Shown piece by piece: positions 48,119-57,299 of a stretch of 64,000 bases of DNA; the first letter of the stretch is position 1; every line of letters starts with the position of its first letter. The stretch comes from Loktanella sp. 5RATIMAR09 (GTDB lineage Bacteria; Pseudomonadota; Alphaproteobacteria; Rhodobacterales; Rhodobacteraceae): the NCBI RefSeq assembly GCF_001419985.1, contig NZ_LJAL01000003.1, positions 310,001 to 374,000 of the forward strand, read 5' to 3'. A program made the translations under genes and the position numbers. Under the pieces are notes generated by a model, which was not told the origin of the DNA, did not search any database, and saw nothing but the letters and a program-made list of their open reading frames with translations.

Positions 48119-49327
48119 CTATTGCGTGATCTCGGGGATACGAAAGATTTGACCGGGGTAAATCAGGTCGGGATCGCGGATCAGATCGCGGTTTGCCTCA
48201 AAGACCTCGACATAGAAAATACCCGCGCCAAGGTTCTCTTCGGCAATCGCCCAGAGCGTCGCACCGGGTTGTACGGTGCGCACCGCCACCTCAAAGCCCT
48301 CAACGGCGGTTTCCTCGGCCAGCACGGCGGCCACGTCAGCAGCCTCTTCGCGCCGGAACGGGGTTTCAAGACGCGAAACAACGTCGCCCGCGGCATCCAC
48401 CTCATCAATCCGCAGCGTGTAAACGCCTGTTGCGATATCGGGCAGATCAATCTGCCAGTCGCCACCTTCGGTCACAGGTGACGCTGTGACCGGTTCGTTG
48501 TCGATATAGACCTGCACGGCACCATCACCTGTGGCGCGACCGGAAAGCTGCACTTCGCCCTCCGGGTCATAGGTGATCGCATCCAAGGCCACATTTGGCC
48601 GCGCCTCGGGTGTCGCAAGCGTCGGACTGGACTGCACGACACGCACACCATCCGCATCCGCTTGCAATACCGTGGGCGCAACGGGTGCCGCAGGCGCAAG
48701 GTCAGCATCCGGCACGCCAGGCGCTTGGGGGGAGGCATTAGGGGCTGCATCAGCCGTGGCAACCTGCGCAGGATCAGCCGGTGCTTGCGGATTTGCTGCG
48801 CTCACAGCCGTTTCAGGGTCTTCAGCGGTGGCGATGACAACGGGGGCCGCGATGGGCGCCACCATATAGCTGGTCGTCGAGGCAATCGCGTCACCCTCTG
48901 GATCTGCCAGCAACGACAGCCGGCGTGGCTGCGCGGCGGGGCCGGCGACGGGCAGTGCAACAAAATTGCCTTGCGGATCGGCGATGACACGGTCAATCGC
49001 ATCGCCCCCTAGAATGACATCAACGGTTTGGCCCGGTTCGGCGCGTCCTGCGATCACCATGCTGCCATCAGGTTCGACGCGGAAGGTATCAAACGCAGGC
49101 ACCTGCCGGGCTTGCTCTGGTTCAGGGGCTTCAGCCACGACCTCAGGTGCAGGGTCCGGTGCGGCGGCGGGCGCGGGCAGAGCAACGGGCGTCTGGGCAA
49201 CCATATCAACGGGCGGCTCATCCAGATCCGGCTGCGGCATCATCAGGAAAATCAAAACACCAATGGCCACAGCAGCAAGACTGCCCAGCACCACAGGCTT
49301 TGCGCCTGATTTCACGTTTTCTTCCAC
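48119..49327 (-). CDS. LysM-domain protein with long Pro/Ala-rich linker
   Basis: 402 residues from a GTG at 49327 (AGGGGC upstream). There is one N-terminal membrane helix (about 10-30), then about 150 residues of Ala/Pro/Asp-rich linker. A beta-sandwich with big_2-like features (VQVYIDNEPVTASPVTEGGDW) follows, and at the C-terminus one LysM domain (VQPGATLWAIAEENLG...LIYPGQIFRIP). LysM binds peptidoglycan, so the protein probably spans from the inner membrane to the cell wall. It ends 66 bases before the Atm1-like start. Confidence 0.9.
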   Translation of the reverse strand: MEENVKSGAKPVVLGSLAAVAIGVLIFLMMPQPDLDEPPVDMVAQTPVALPAPAAAPDPAPEVVAEAPEPEQARQVPAFDTFRVEPDGSMVIAGRAEPGQTVDVILGGDAIDRVIADPQGNFVALPVAGPAAQPRRLSLLADPEGDAIASTTSYMVAPIAAPVVIATAEDPETAVSAANPQAPADPAQVATADAAPNASPQAPGVPDADLAPAAPVAPTVLQADADGVRVVQSSPTLATPEARPNVALDAITYDPEGEVQLSGRATGDGAVQVYIDNEPVTASPVTEGGDWQIDLPDIATGVYTLRIDEVDAAGDVVSRLETPFRREEAADVAAVLAEETAVEGFEVAVRTVQPGATLWAIAEENLGAGIFYVEVFEANRDLIRDPDLIYPGQIFRIPEITQ

Positions 49328-49437
49328 GTTTTGCCCCTTTTACACTGCCTGTTGCAGGCCACCCCATAGACAAGGTTGAGACACCTTACCAACGCCGTTA
49401 TGACCGGTCAAAGTGAAGCTAGCGCCAAGGAGCCATA

Positions 49438-49992
49438 ATGTCTGCCCATCCAAAATCAGTTTGCGTCTACTGTGGCTCTCGCGACGGTGCCGCGCCTGCC
49501 TATGCCGAAGCGGCCAAAGCCACCGGCGAAATGCTGGCGGCCAATGGCTGGCGTCTGGTCTACGGCGCGGGTGATGTGGGGCTGATGGGGCGCGTTGCCA
49601 ATGCGGTTCAGGCGGCGGGTGGCAAGACCTTTGGGGTGATCCCGACCCATTTGATGGATTGGGAAGTGGGCAAGCGCGACCTGGATACATTCGTGGTGAC
49701 CGAGACAATGCACGAGCGCAAGAAGGTGATGTTTATGAACGCCGATGCCATCGTTGTGCTTCCGGGCGGTGCAGGATCACTAGATGAATTCTTTGAGGCG
49801 CTCACATGGCGACAGCTCAAACTTCATATCAAACCGCTTATATTGCTCAATACCGAAGGGTTCTGGGATCCCTTGCGCGATCTGCTGGCGCATGTGGTCG
49901 ATCAGGGATTTGCGGGTGACGACATCCTGTCATTTGTGCAGATCGCCGAAAATGTGGCCGATCTGGAAACCAAACTGAAAGAGATCCTATAG
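49438..49992 (+). CDS. LOG-family nucleoside-5'-monophosphate phosphoribohydrolase
   Basis: 184 residues, matching TIGR00730. It opens KSVCVYCGSRDGAAPAYAE. The catalytic motif PGGxGT is PGGAGSLDEFFE (Ser instead of Thr). GAGDVGLMG binds the phosphate. Enzymes of this family cleave the N-glycosidic bond of nucleotides such as AMP or cytokinin riboside monophosphate. Its natural substrate here is not known. Its stop overlaps that of the convergent dehydratase by six bases. Confidence 0.9.
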   Translation: MSAHPKSVCVYCGSRDGAAPAYAEAAKATGEMLAANGWRLVYGAGDVGLMGRVANAVQAAGGKTFGVIPTHLMDWEVGKRDLDTFVVTETMHERKKVMFMNADAIVVLPGGAGSLDEFFEALTWRQLKLHIKPLILLNTEGFWDPLRDLLAHVVDQGFAGDDILSFVQIAENVADLETKLKEIL

Positions 49993-50958
49993 CGCCTGCA
50001 TCAGTTCTGTATACCGCGCTAGCGAGATATTGGACCCGCATGCAATGATCCCGATCTGACGCCCTGCCAGTTCTGCCTTCAGCGGCCCGGTGATAGCCGC
50101 TAACGCGGCCGCGCAGGCAGGCTCTGCCGTGATGCGCAGGACGTTCTGGTAATGATCCATCGCCACCAGCATCTCGTGGTCCGCGATCTTGACGATCCGG
50201 TCTACATAAGCACGGGCCACCCCGTAGGTCAGCGGCATCGCCAGCGGCGCGCCAAGACTGTCGGCAATGGTGGCAACCTTGTCGAGCGTCACCGGCGCAC
50301 CGGCGGCAAAGCTTTGCGACATGCTATCCGCGCCGTAAGGTTCAACGCCGATCACCGTCGCGTCAGGGTTCATCTGCTTGATGGCGCAAGCCATGCCGCT
50401 GATCATACCGCCACCCCCGATAGGGATAACAAACGTATCAATCTGCGGGGCCTGCGTGACGTATTCATAGCCACATGTCGCCGACCCGAGGACCATGTGA
50501 TCCGCCTCAAACGGGTGCATCAGCGTACGCCCCGCGTCGGCGGCTTCATTCATCGCAGCGAAAGCGGCAGCCATATTATCATGCAGTGTGACAGTGGCAC
50601 CCAGCGCCTCACAACCCGCAATACGGGCGGGGTCAGTGGCCCTTGGCATCGCGATCAAGGCATCAACGCCAGCGGCCTTGGCGGCCCAAGACACCGCCAA
50701 GGCGTGATTGCCGCCACTGGCCGCGACAACCCCCGCCGCGCGCTGGTCCGCGTCCAGTTGGCGGATCCCCAGCAAAGCACCGCGCGCTTTGAATGATCCG
50801 GCTTGCTGGAACAGTTCAAGCTTGACGGTGACGTCAGCGCCATCAGGCAATAGCCCCTCCCAACGGGTCGACTTTAGAGGCAAGACAGGTGTTTCGATCA
50901 GATCGCCCCGCAGAGAAGCTAACGCCGCAGAAATTTCGTCCGATGTTGGTCCAGTCAT
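49987..50958 (-). CDS. Threonine/serine dehydratase-like PLP enzyme
   Basis: 323 residues from the ATG at 50958 (GGGGG upstream). The PLP lysine is in QQAGSFKARGAL. The phosphate-binding glycine loop is IPIGGGGMISG. ASGGNHALAVSWAAK fits fold-type II. The length without an ACT domain means it is not the allosteric biosynthetic IlvA but a catabolic threonine or serine ammonia-lyase, or a related racemase. Which of these cannot be settled by sequence alone. Confidence 0.88.
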   Translation of the reverse strand: MTGPTSDEISAALASLRGDLIETPVLPLKSTRWEGLLPDGADVTVKLELFQQAGSFKARGALLGIRQLDADQRAAGVVAASGGNHALAVSWAAKAAGVDALIAMPRATDPARIAGCEALGATVTLHDNMAAAFAAMNEAADAGRTLMHPFEADHMVLGSATCGYEYVTQAPQIDTFVIPIGGGGMISGMACAIKQMNPDATVIGVEPYGADSMSQSFAAGAPVTLDKVATIADSLGAPLAMPLTYGVARAYVDRIVKIADHEMLVAMDHYQNVLRITAEPACAAALAAITGPLKAELAGRQIGIIACGSNISLARYTELMQAL

Positions 50959-50970
50959 CGCATCCCCCAA

Positions 50971-51006
50971 AAGCAAAAGGCCCGTGAGAGCGATGTCCCA
51001 CGGGCC
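50971..51006 (-). terminator. Rho-independent terminator of the host-attachment-family operon
   Basis: GGCCCGTG (50979-50986) and CACGGGCC (50999-51006) form the stem. On the minus strand it runs into TTTTGCTTTT. It also lies just before the dehydratase start. Confidence 0.8.
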
Positions 51007-51031
51007 GGTTGAATTGTCTATGCGACACTGG

Positions 51032-51481
51032 TCAGTTCAGTTCGGCTTTGACGATATCCTCAATCTCGTTGAGCGGATGATTGGTCAGCGTCTTGGGTAT
51101 TTCAGCAACAACCTTGTCACTCACCTCCTGATGCATCTGGCTGCGTAATTCGCCCAGAACACCCGGTGCGGCGACCAGTATGATGTCGTCAAAATTGCCC
51201 TTGTGCGCGTGACCGTACAACAAATCCGCCAATTCCGATGCAAACCTGTCTTTGGCCAATTCGTGCCAATCCGTGTCGTCAAAGGCCGATTTCTGGCCGG
51301 GGCCGCTATCGTTCATCCGGCCCGGCCGGTTGGCCGACTGTTCAAGATCGGACGGGTTGTCCTGTTCTTTCTTGCGCACCACCTTGAGATAAGGGTTGGC
51401 GTGATCGGTCGCATTTTCCAGCAAGAACGCTTTTTCGCTGTCCGCGACCAGCACCCATGTATTCTGTTTAAGCTTTGTCAT
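51032..51481 (-). CDS. Host attachment family protein (PF10116-like)
   Basis: 149 residues from the ATG at 51481; the frame extends upstream but would overlap the preceding small gene. It has the family order TWVLVADSEKAFLLEN, a loop with SGPGQKSAFDDTDWHELAKDRFASEL, and DDIILVAAPGVLGELRSQM. The family name comes from plant-associated Agrobacterium/Rhizobium genes, but members are widespread and resemble eRF1-like or ribosome-binding folds. The role here is unknown. It overlaps the small upstream gene by 14 bases. Confidence 0.85.
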   Translation of the reverse strand: MTKLKQNTWVLVADSEKAFLLENATDHANPYLKVVRKKEQDNPSDLEQSANRPGRMNDSGPGQKSAFDDTDWHELAKDRFASELADLLYGHAHKGNFDDIILVAAPGVLGELRSQMHQEVSDKVVAEIPKTLTNHPLNEIEDIVKAELN

Positions 51482-51665
51482 TGTCCACATCTTCACTTGG
51501 TTCGATCTCATCGTGATCGCTGCGCACGCTGCTTGTGCCCGTGGCGCCTGTGTGGCCACCTTCGGGGTTGCCATGCGCACCGGGGACACCGCGATTGCTG
51601 TCATTGGTGTCTGCGACTTGCTTGCTCTCTTGGTCGCCGTCGCTTGATCGCTTGCGGTCTGCCAT
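51468..51665 (-). CDS. Small hydrophilic protein coupled to the host-attachment gene
   Basis: 65 residues, strongly charged and without hydrophobic segments (MADRKRSSDGDQESKQVADT, then a Gly/Asn/Ser-rich part). It has a GAGAGGGAG ribosome-binding site and ends inside the start region of the next gene. Low complexity suggests disorder. I do not recognise the family. The coupling and good start make it a real gene. Confidence 0.65.
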   Translation of the reverse strand: MADRKRSSDGDQESKQVADTNDSNRGVPGAHGNPEGGHTGATGTSSVRSDHDEIEPSEDVDNDKA

Positions 51666-51726
51666 CTGAAAACTCCCTCTCTATCGGTTACATTTTCAAA
51701 CGTTCATGACCCGCTTTGCGTTCCAA

Positions 51727-51759
51727 CAAAAAAGCCCGCCGCAGAACGCGACGGGCTTT
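51727..51759 (-). terminator. Rho-independent terminator of sodB
   Basis: AAAGCCCG (51731-51738) and CGGGCTTT (51752-51759) form the outer stem, with GC pairs inside. On the minus strand the tract at 51733-51727 is T-rich. Confidence 0.8.
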
Positions 51760-51780
51760 CAAAAGTCAAATGGACAGGGA

Positions 51781-52380
51781 TTACATGCGCGACGCGACGT
51801 TTTCCCAGTTCACAAGGTTATCAAGGAAATTCGTCAGATACACCGGACGCTTGTTGCGGAAGTCGATGTAGTAGGAATGCTCCCACACATCACAGCCCAG
51901 CAGCGCGGTCTGGCCAAAGCACAGCGGGTTCACGCCGTTCTCTGTCTTGGTCACAGCCAAAGAACCGTCAGCGTTCTTGACCAGCCAGCACCAGCCCGAG
52001 CCGAACTGACCCGCACCTGCCGCGCTGAACTGCGACTTGAACTCATCGACAGAACCAAAGTTCTCGACCAGCGCCTTTTCAAGCTCGCCTGGCATCGCGC
52101 TATCGTTCGGGCCCATCATTTCCCAGAACTGGTTGTGGTTCCAAAGCTGGCTGATGTTGTTGAAAATCCCGTTCTGCGCAACAGCAGATTTGTCGTAGGT
52201 ACCGACAATGATCTCTTCGAGGGATTTGCCCTCCCACTCGGTGCCCTCAATCGCCTTGTTGCCGTTGGTGACATAGGCGTTGTGGTGCAGGTCGTGGTGG
52301 AACTCGAGCGTCTCGGCAGACATGCCTTTGGACGCCAGCGCATCATGTGCATAAGGAAGGTCAGGAAGGGAAAAAGCCAT
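51781..52380 (-). CDS. sodB: Iron superoxide dismutase
   Basis: 199 residues. The metal ligands fit FeSOD: His in HHDLHHNAYV, His in LWNHNQFWEMM, and the DVWEHSYYIDF signature (Asp and His). Gln in the SQLWNH motif and the FGSGWCWLVKN segment place it in the iron-type branch rather than the manganese branch. It converts superoxide to peroxide in the cytoplasm. The start has AAAGATAT before it. Its own terminator follows. Confidence 0.95.
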   Translation of the reverse strand: MAFSLPDLPYAHDALASKGMSAETLEFHHDLHHNAYVTNGNKAIEGTEWEGKSLEEIIVGTYDKSAVAQNGIFNNISQLWNHNQFWEMMGPNDSAMPGELEKALVENFGSVDEFKSQFSAAGAGQFGSGWCWLVKNADGSLAVTKTENGVNPLCFGQTALLGCDVWEHSYYIDFRNKRPVYLTNFLDNLVNWENVASRM

Positions 52381-52726
52381 TTCTCATATCTTTCTGAGTT
52401 AAGGACAGGGATACACAGTACATGTCACATGGACAGCGAAGGTCAAGGGCAGGAGGCAGGACCCGCGCCTCTGACGACCGAAAATACAGGTAAGACACTA
52501 AGGGTCCCGCAGGCTGCCACAGCACGATCAGGTCGCCTTCTGGGTCGTGCATGCGCGCAAATTGCCCGATACCGTCCATCTATGTGCGATCATGCGCCGT
52601 GATCCCTGCCCTTGCCAGCTCTGCAACAGCGGCCTCCAGATCGGCCGTATGAGAGTTCAGCTGCGCCAAAGCAGCAGGGTCCTTGGCGCGCAAGAACACG
52701 CCACCTATTCCCAAGACCTGCCCCAT
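52361..52726 (-). pseudogene. Decayed VOC-family (glyoxalase-like) gene
   Basis: An ATG at 52726 opens MGQVLGIGGVFLRAKDPAAL, the usual start of small VOC proteins. It then jumps to HTADLEAAVAELARAGITAHDRT, reads an in-frame TAG, and continues in the same frame with MDGIGQFARMHDPEGDLIVLW, the usual C-terminal strand. Compared with VOC homologues about 50 residues between the two parts are missing and the normal stop is lost, so the frame overruns into the sodB start. This is a degraded remnant. Confidence 0.75.
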
Positions 52727-52812
52727 GTCAGCCAACTCGTGGATTGTGACGCCCGATCGTTTCGGAAAATGGCCTTCACCACTCTCCTCGACGAAGCGTT
52801 TTTAACGGGTCC

Positions 52813-53382
52813 TCATGATGCAAAATGCCCCACCGCCCCCGCCTTGGCAGAGGCCGCCAGCAGGTTGAAGGTATATTCCGCCACGGACCGGAAACAGATC
52901 ACCTCAAACGTATCCTCATCCCGCATCCAGAAGGCCGCAGCCACCTGCCCCAGACGCGTGCGGCGGAAATCACCCGGTTTGAAGGTGTCTGGATGCAGAT
53001 CAACGGGCGCGAGTTTCGCAATCACCTCGCGGCAGAACGCACCTTCGACAATCAATACTGCCCGTGCGTCTGATACGTTCTCGGCCAGATAATGCGTACC
53101 CGTCAGCGCCTTGTCGATTGATGCAATGGCTTGGGCCACCTCTTCATAGGGGACGAGGACCAATATCTCGTCGGGCGACATCCAGCATAGGCCCGTCTTG
53201 CCCTCGCTGTTTGCCTGCCCCTGTGCCGGAAAACCGACGCCAGACAGGCCCGTGCAAACGGTGCGCAGCTTTTTGTCCGCCAGATCACCGCGCAGGATAA
53301 TCATACCCTGCAATCCGGCCTCGCGGATCGTCACCTCACCTGGGGCAACCTTGCCTTGTAATGCGCTGACAGCATCAGACAT
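52813..53382 (-). CDS. soxG: Sarcosine oxidase gamma subunit
   Basis: 189 residues from the ATG at 53382 (AAGGGGAGAAG upstream). It is of gamma length and pattern (GLCWMSPDEILVLVPYEEV, DARAVLIVEGAFCREVIAKL). It is a GcvT-fold subunit without known catalysis of its own. Sarcosine oxidase oxidises sarcosine to glycine, passing the methyl to folate, with hydrogen peroxide as product. It overlaps soxA by eight bases and is last in the operon. Confidence 0.95.
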   Translation of the reverse strand: MSDAVSALQGKVAPGEVTIREAGLQGMIILRGDLADKKLRTVCTGLSGVGFPAQGQANSEGKTGLCWMSPDEILVLVPYEEVAQAIASIDKALTGTHYLAENVSDARAVLIVEGAFCREVIAKLAPVDLHPDTFKPGDFRRTRLGQVAAAFWMRDEDTFEVICFRSVAEYTFNLLAASAKAGAVGHFAS

Positions 53383-56300
53383 TCTGCTTCTCCCCTTCTT
53401 TATCATAGACGACAGGATCGACGATCTTCGCCCGCACGGTCGTTCCATCAACTTTGTTGAATGCGATCACCTCGCCGATCCGGTCAGGCCCGCGATGCAC
53501 CAGCCCCATCGCGATGCCGCGTTCAAGATTGGCCGAATAATAGGTCGAGGTCACGCGGCCTTGCGTGTTGCGTTGCCCGTTGGCGTTGACGCCATCGGCA
53601 ATCGCATAGGCCCCGTCCGGCAGAACCGACCCGTCCTCGGTTTCGAGCCCGACAAGTTTCCAGCGGTTCGGGTCGGCCATATGGCTGCGCTCATGCGCGC
53701 GTTTGCCAAGATAGTCCTCTTTCTTTTTCGACAGCGCCCACCCAAGGTTCAGGTCCTGCGGGATCACCGTGCCGTCGGTTTCATCCCCGATCATGATAAA
53801 GCCCTTCTCGGCCCGCAAAATGTGCAGGGTCTCGGTGCCGTAAGGCATGATCCCGAATTCCTCGCCTGCTGCCATCAGGGCCTCCCAGAAGGCAGCACCT
53901 TGGCTGGCAGGGACCGCGATTTCATAGGACAACTCGCCCGAGAAAGAGATGCGGAAGACACGCGCGTCAAAGTCACCGATCCTGCCTTCGGCCCATTGCA
54001 TGAATGGCAGCGCATCAGCCGACACATCCATACCACCCAACTTGCGCAGCAGTTTGCGCGCATTCGGCCCCACAACAGCGATCTGGGCGTATTGTTCGGT
54101 GACATTGGCGACATAGACTTTCCAATCCCACCATTCGCATTGCAGCCAGTCTTCCATATGGGCGTGGATATGTTCCGCACCGCCGGTGGTGGTGTGACAC
54201 AGCCATGTATCCTCGGCCATACGCACGACAACACCGTCATCCATCAGGAACCCGTTTTCCGAACACATCAGACCATAACGGCATTTCCCGACAGGCAGCG
54301 TGGACATCATGTTGGTATACATCATGTCCAGAAACTTGCCCGCGTCCGGCCCCTTGACGATCAACTTGCCAAGGGTCGAGGCATCAAGCAGGCCAAGGTT
54401 TTCACGCGTGTTTTTCACCTCGCGGTTCACCGCGTCATGCACGCTCTCACCGCTGCGGACATAGGCGAAGGGCCTGCGCCATTGACCGACAGGTTCGTTA
54501 TCTGCACCGTTCGCGTTGGACCAGTCCGAGATGGGCGTCATGCGCAGCGGTTGGAACAGCTCATCACGCGCGGCGCCGGCAATCGAGGCCATCGAGATCG
54601 GCGTATAGGGCGGGCGGAATGTGGTCGTGCCTACATTCGGGATATCCGCGTTCAATGATTGAGAAAGGATCGCCAATCCGTTGATATTGCTCAACTTACC
54701 CTGATCTGTTGCCATGCCCAGCGTCGTGTAGCGCTTGGCATGTTCCACACTCTCGAAACCTTCTTGGGCGGCCAGTTGCACGTCACTGACCTTCACATCG
54801 TTCTGGAAATCCAGCCAAGCCTTGGACCGCAGCGCATGGCTCGCGCCTTGCGGCATCAACCATACTGCAGAAATCGCGCCTTCGGCCGCATCCTCGCCCA
54901 TCGGGGCCTGCGCACCGCGTTTGGTATGCCCTGCCGCTTTCGCCGCTGCACGTCCTGCCGCCCAGCCATCGCTGACCACTTCGGCGGTGAACAGGTGCCC
55001 GTTCGCAATCCCCGCTGTCGCTACAAAAGGCTGACCATCGGCACCTGTCGGCGCGCGTTCGGGGTCGGGACGGAACATCGCCTGATCAGGATCCCAGTTC
55101 AGCTTGCCCCCGCAATGAGACCACAGGTGCACGACAGGCGACCAGCCGCCCGACATCGCCACGCAATCACAATCAATCTCTTCCAGCACAGCACCTTCAC
55201 CGGCCTGCGCACAAAGCGCCACGCCCGTGACGCGCTTGCCGCCTTTGACCTTTGCAATGCCCTTGCCCATCTCGATGCGAATGCCCAGCGCACGGGCGCG
55301 ATCAATCAGATCGCCCTCGGCCTCGGGGCGGGCATCGACGATCACGGGTACATCAAGGCCCGCTTCCTTGAGGACAATCGCCGTGCGGTAGGCATCGTCG
55401 TTATTGGTGACAACCACGGTGCGATCACCAATCGAGACACCAAAGTTCACCGCATAGTCGCGGACCGCAGAAGCCAGCATGACACCCGGCAAATCATTGG
55501 CGGCGAAAGACAACGGGCGCTCAATCGCCCCTGTTGCGGTCACAATCTGCTTGGCACGGATGCGCCACAAACGGTGGCGCGGGCCGTCGGTGTCAGGCGC
55601 GTGATCGGTCAGACGTTCATAGGCCAGCGTATAGCCGTGGTCATAGACACCCGCACCCATGCAGCGCAGGCGCATGTCAACATTTGTCATATTATCAAGG
55701 GCTTCTACGGTGGTCTTGATCCACTCTTGCGCCGGCATCCCGTCAATCGTCGGCGTATCGACAACAGCACGCCCACCCCAATCGGCGGTCTGTTCTACCA
55801 ACAGCACGCGTGCCCCGCGCTCACCCGCAGCTTTCGCCGCCGCAAGCCCCGCAACCCCGCCGCCAACAATCAGAACATCAACGTGACAGTTAAAATGCTC
55901 ATACATGTCCTCATCGCGGTCCTTTGGAGCGCGGCCCAGACCGGCAGATTTGCGGATAATCGGCTCATAGACATGTTTCCAGAACGCGCGCGGATACATG
56001 AACATCTTGTAATAGAAACCCGCAGGTAGGAACCGCGACAGATGCGTGTTTATCGCACCCACATCAAACTCAAGGCTGGGCCAGTGGTTTTGTGATGTTG
56101 CGGTCAGCCCTTCGAACAGCTCGGTCGTGGTGACGCGTGCGTTCGGTTCAAACGCCGCACCCTTGCCAAGGTTTACCAAGCCGTTGGGTTCTTCCGCACC
56201 CGAGGCCACAACACCGCGCGGGCGGTGATACTTGAACGACCGCCCCATCAGCATCTGGTCATTGGCAAGCAGCGCAGAGGCCAGCGTATCGCCCTCATAC

Positions 56301-56386
56301 CCGCGCAAGTGCTTGCCGTTAAAGGTAAAAGCAACGGCTTTCTCTTTGTTAATCAAACGGCCCTGACCGGCCAGACGGGTGCTCAT
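53375..56386 (-). CDS. soxA: Sarcosine oxidase alpha subunit
   Basis: 1003 residues from the ATG at 56386. An N-terminal fold resembles a ferredoxin without cysteines (1-110). The NAD-binding dinucleotide motif is VLIVGGGVAGLAAAKAAG (175-180 for the glycines). The C-terminal half is a GcvT-like folate domain (about 600-1003). It holds NAD, while the FAD and covalent FMN belong to SoxB. It overlaps soxD by four bases and soxG by eight, so these three are translationally coupled. Full-length and intact. Confidence 0.97.
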   Translation of the reverse strand: MSTRLAGQGRLINKEKAVAFTFNGKHLRGYEGDTLASALLANDQMLMGRSFKYHRPRGVVASGAEEPNGLVNLGKGAAFEPNARVTTTELFEGLTATSQNHWPSLEFDVGAINTHLSRFLPAGFYYKMFMYPRAFWKHVYEPIIRKSAGLGRAPKDRDEDMYEHFNCHVDVLIVGGGVAGLAAAKAAGERGARVLLVEQTADWGGRAVVDTPTIDGMPAQEWIKTTVEALDNMTNVDMRLRCMGAGVYDHGYTLAYERLTDHAPDTDGPRHRLWRIRAKQIVTATGAIERPLSFAANDLPGVMLASAVRDYAVNFGVSIGDRTVVVTNNDDAYRTAIVLKEAGLDVPVIVDARPEAEGDLIDRARALGIRIEMGKGIAKVKGGKRVTGVALCAQAGEGAVLEEIDCDCVAMSGGWSPVVHLWSHCGGKLNWDPDQAMFRPDPERAPTGADGQPFVATAGIANGHLFTAEVVSDGWAAGRAAAKAAGHTKRGAQAPMGEDAAEGAISAVWLMPQGASHALRSKAWLDFQNDVKVSDVQLAAQEGFESVEHAKRYTTLGMATDQGKLSNINGLAILSQSLNADIPNVGTTTFRPPYTPISMASIAGAARDELFQPLRMTPISDWSNANGADNEPVGQWRRPFAYVRSGESVHDAVNREVKNTRENLGLLDASTLGKLIVKGPDAGKFLDMMYTNMMSTLPVGKCRYGLMCSENGFLMDDGVVVRMAEDTWLCHTTTGGAEHIHAHMEDWLQCEWWDWKVYVANVTEQYAQIAVVGPNARKLLRKLGGMDVSADALPFMQWAEGRIGDFDARVFRISFSGELSYEIAVPASQGAAFWEALMAAGEEFGIMPYGTETLHILRAEKGFIMIGDETDGTVIPQDLNLGWALSKKKEDYLGKRAHERSHMADPNRWKLVGLETEDGSVLPDGAYAIADGVNANGQRNTQGRVTSTYYSANLERGIAMGLVHRGPDRIGEVIAFNKVDGTTVRAKIVDPVVYDKEGEKQNV

Positions 56387-56712
56387 TTCAAATTCCCCCA
56401 AGACCAACCGGGCCGTGCGGCCGAAATCTTGTCTCTAATCTCTTGTGGAGGTTCAGGCGTCTGGGCCGGATAGGTGCCAAAGACCTGCAATGTATTGGTG
56501 CAGCGCGCTGCCAAGAACCATTTGCCGCAGCCATAGGCATGACGCCAGCGTTCGAAATGCACGCCCTTGGGGTTTTCGCGCATAAACAGATAATCCTCGA
56601 AATCATCATCCGTAGACCCCGGCCCTTCGCGTTTGAGGTGGGCCTCACCGCCGCCGTGCAAATCGGTTTCATCGGCGTCAACGCCGCAATAGGGGCAATG
56701 CAGGGTTAGCAT
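56383..56712 (-). CDS. soxD: Sarcosine oxidase delta subunit
   Basis: 109 residues from the ATG at 56712. The zinc site is MLTLHCPYCGVDADE with further His/Cys in RHAYGCGKWF and RCTNT. The delta subunit is small and structural. It overlaps soxA by four bases (ATGA). A longer frame to 56787 was rejected because it precedes the zinc motif by a non-homologous stretch. Upstream of it, instead of soxB, is a small membrane protein gene. Confidence 0.95.
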   Translation of the reverse strand: MLTLHCPYCGVDADETDLHGGGEAHLKREGPGSTDDDFEDYLFMRENPKGVHFERWRHAYGCGKWFLAARCTNTLQVFGTYPAQTPEPPQEIRDKISAARPGWSWGNLK

Positions 56713-56768
56713 GTTCGGGCCTCGGTCTGTGGGAGGGATTTCAAAGAATGGGTGGCAAACACACCGAA

Positions 56769-56792
56769 GGCGGACGCAACGCTGCATCCGCC
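56769..56792. repeat. Inverted repeat between soxD and the small membrane protein gene
   Basis: GGCGGA (56769-56774) and TCCGCC (56787-56792) flank 12 bases. There is no T-tract, so it may be a weak terminator or an mRNA-processing hairpin that adjusts expression of soxDAG against the upstream gene. Confidence 0.3.
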
Positions 56793-56826
56793 TTTGGCAG
56801 AGTGTCTTTGAGTGGTGCCGACGGGT

Positions 56827-57018
56827 TTAGCCGTCCAAAGGCTGCGCGGGTGCGCTTTGTTGCATGCCATCCAGCGTTGCTGGATCGCCAGTGGTGCTAA
56901 CACCCCCGCCTGCGAAGAGGGCATAAAGCAGCAATAGAACCACAAGAGCAGCAGCGACGACGAAACCGATTCCGCTTCCTTCTCGGGTCTTGTTCTTGCT
57001 TTGACCAAATTCATCCAT
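56827..57018 (-). CDS. Small membrane protein inside the sox locus
   Basis: 63 residues. A charged start (MDEFGQSKNKTREGSG) is followed by one helix (IGFVVAAALVVLLLLYALF, about 17-36) and a Gly/Ala/Pro-rich periplasmic or luminal tail. GGAGGACG stands before the ATG. It lies between soxB and soxD on the same strand. I do not know a family for it. It could be an accessory of sarcosine oxidase, or a bystander. Confidence 0.6.
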   Translation of the reverse strand: MDEFGQSKNKTREGSGIGFVVAAALVVLLLLYALFAGGGVSTTGDPATLDGMQQSAPAQPLDG

Positions 57019-57185
57019 GATGCGTCCTCCTTATGAGACACCTCCAGCATGGCACCCGCACGCATAAAGGGAATATAAGCGGAAATCCCCCGCACATTTG
57101 GGCGATACGGCACCATTTCCGCCGACCTGATGCGGCCAAGACCCGCCGGTGTCGCATCCGCTGGCACCGATGCTAGAGTACCGGC

Positions 57186-57299
57186 ATGGAACTTTTGCTG
57201 ATCGTCATAGGGGGTGTCTTGTCGACGGCCATAATTTTTATGGTCATTGACGGGCTGCGTGGTGGACTGTCCGAGGATGACGAGGACGGTTTTGAGTAG
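57186..57299 (+). CDS. 37-residue membrane peptide between soxB and soxD
   Basis: ATG at 57186, stop TAG at 57297-57299, opposite in strand to the sox genes. It encodes MELLLIVIGGVLSTAIIFMV (one helix), then a Gly-rich turn and an acidic SEDDEDGFE end. This clean helix-plus-acidic-tail layout is typical of real small membrane proteins. No strong ribosome-binding site is visible. It ends two bases before the soxB stop on the other strand, so the two are convergent. Confidence 0.4.
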   Translation: MELLLIVIGGVLSTAIIFMVIDGLRGGLSEDDEDGFE

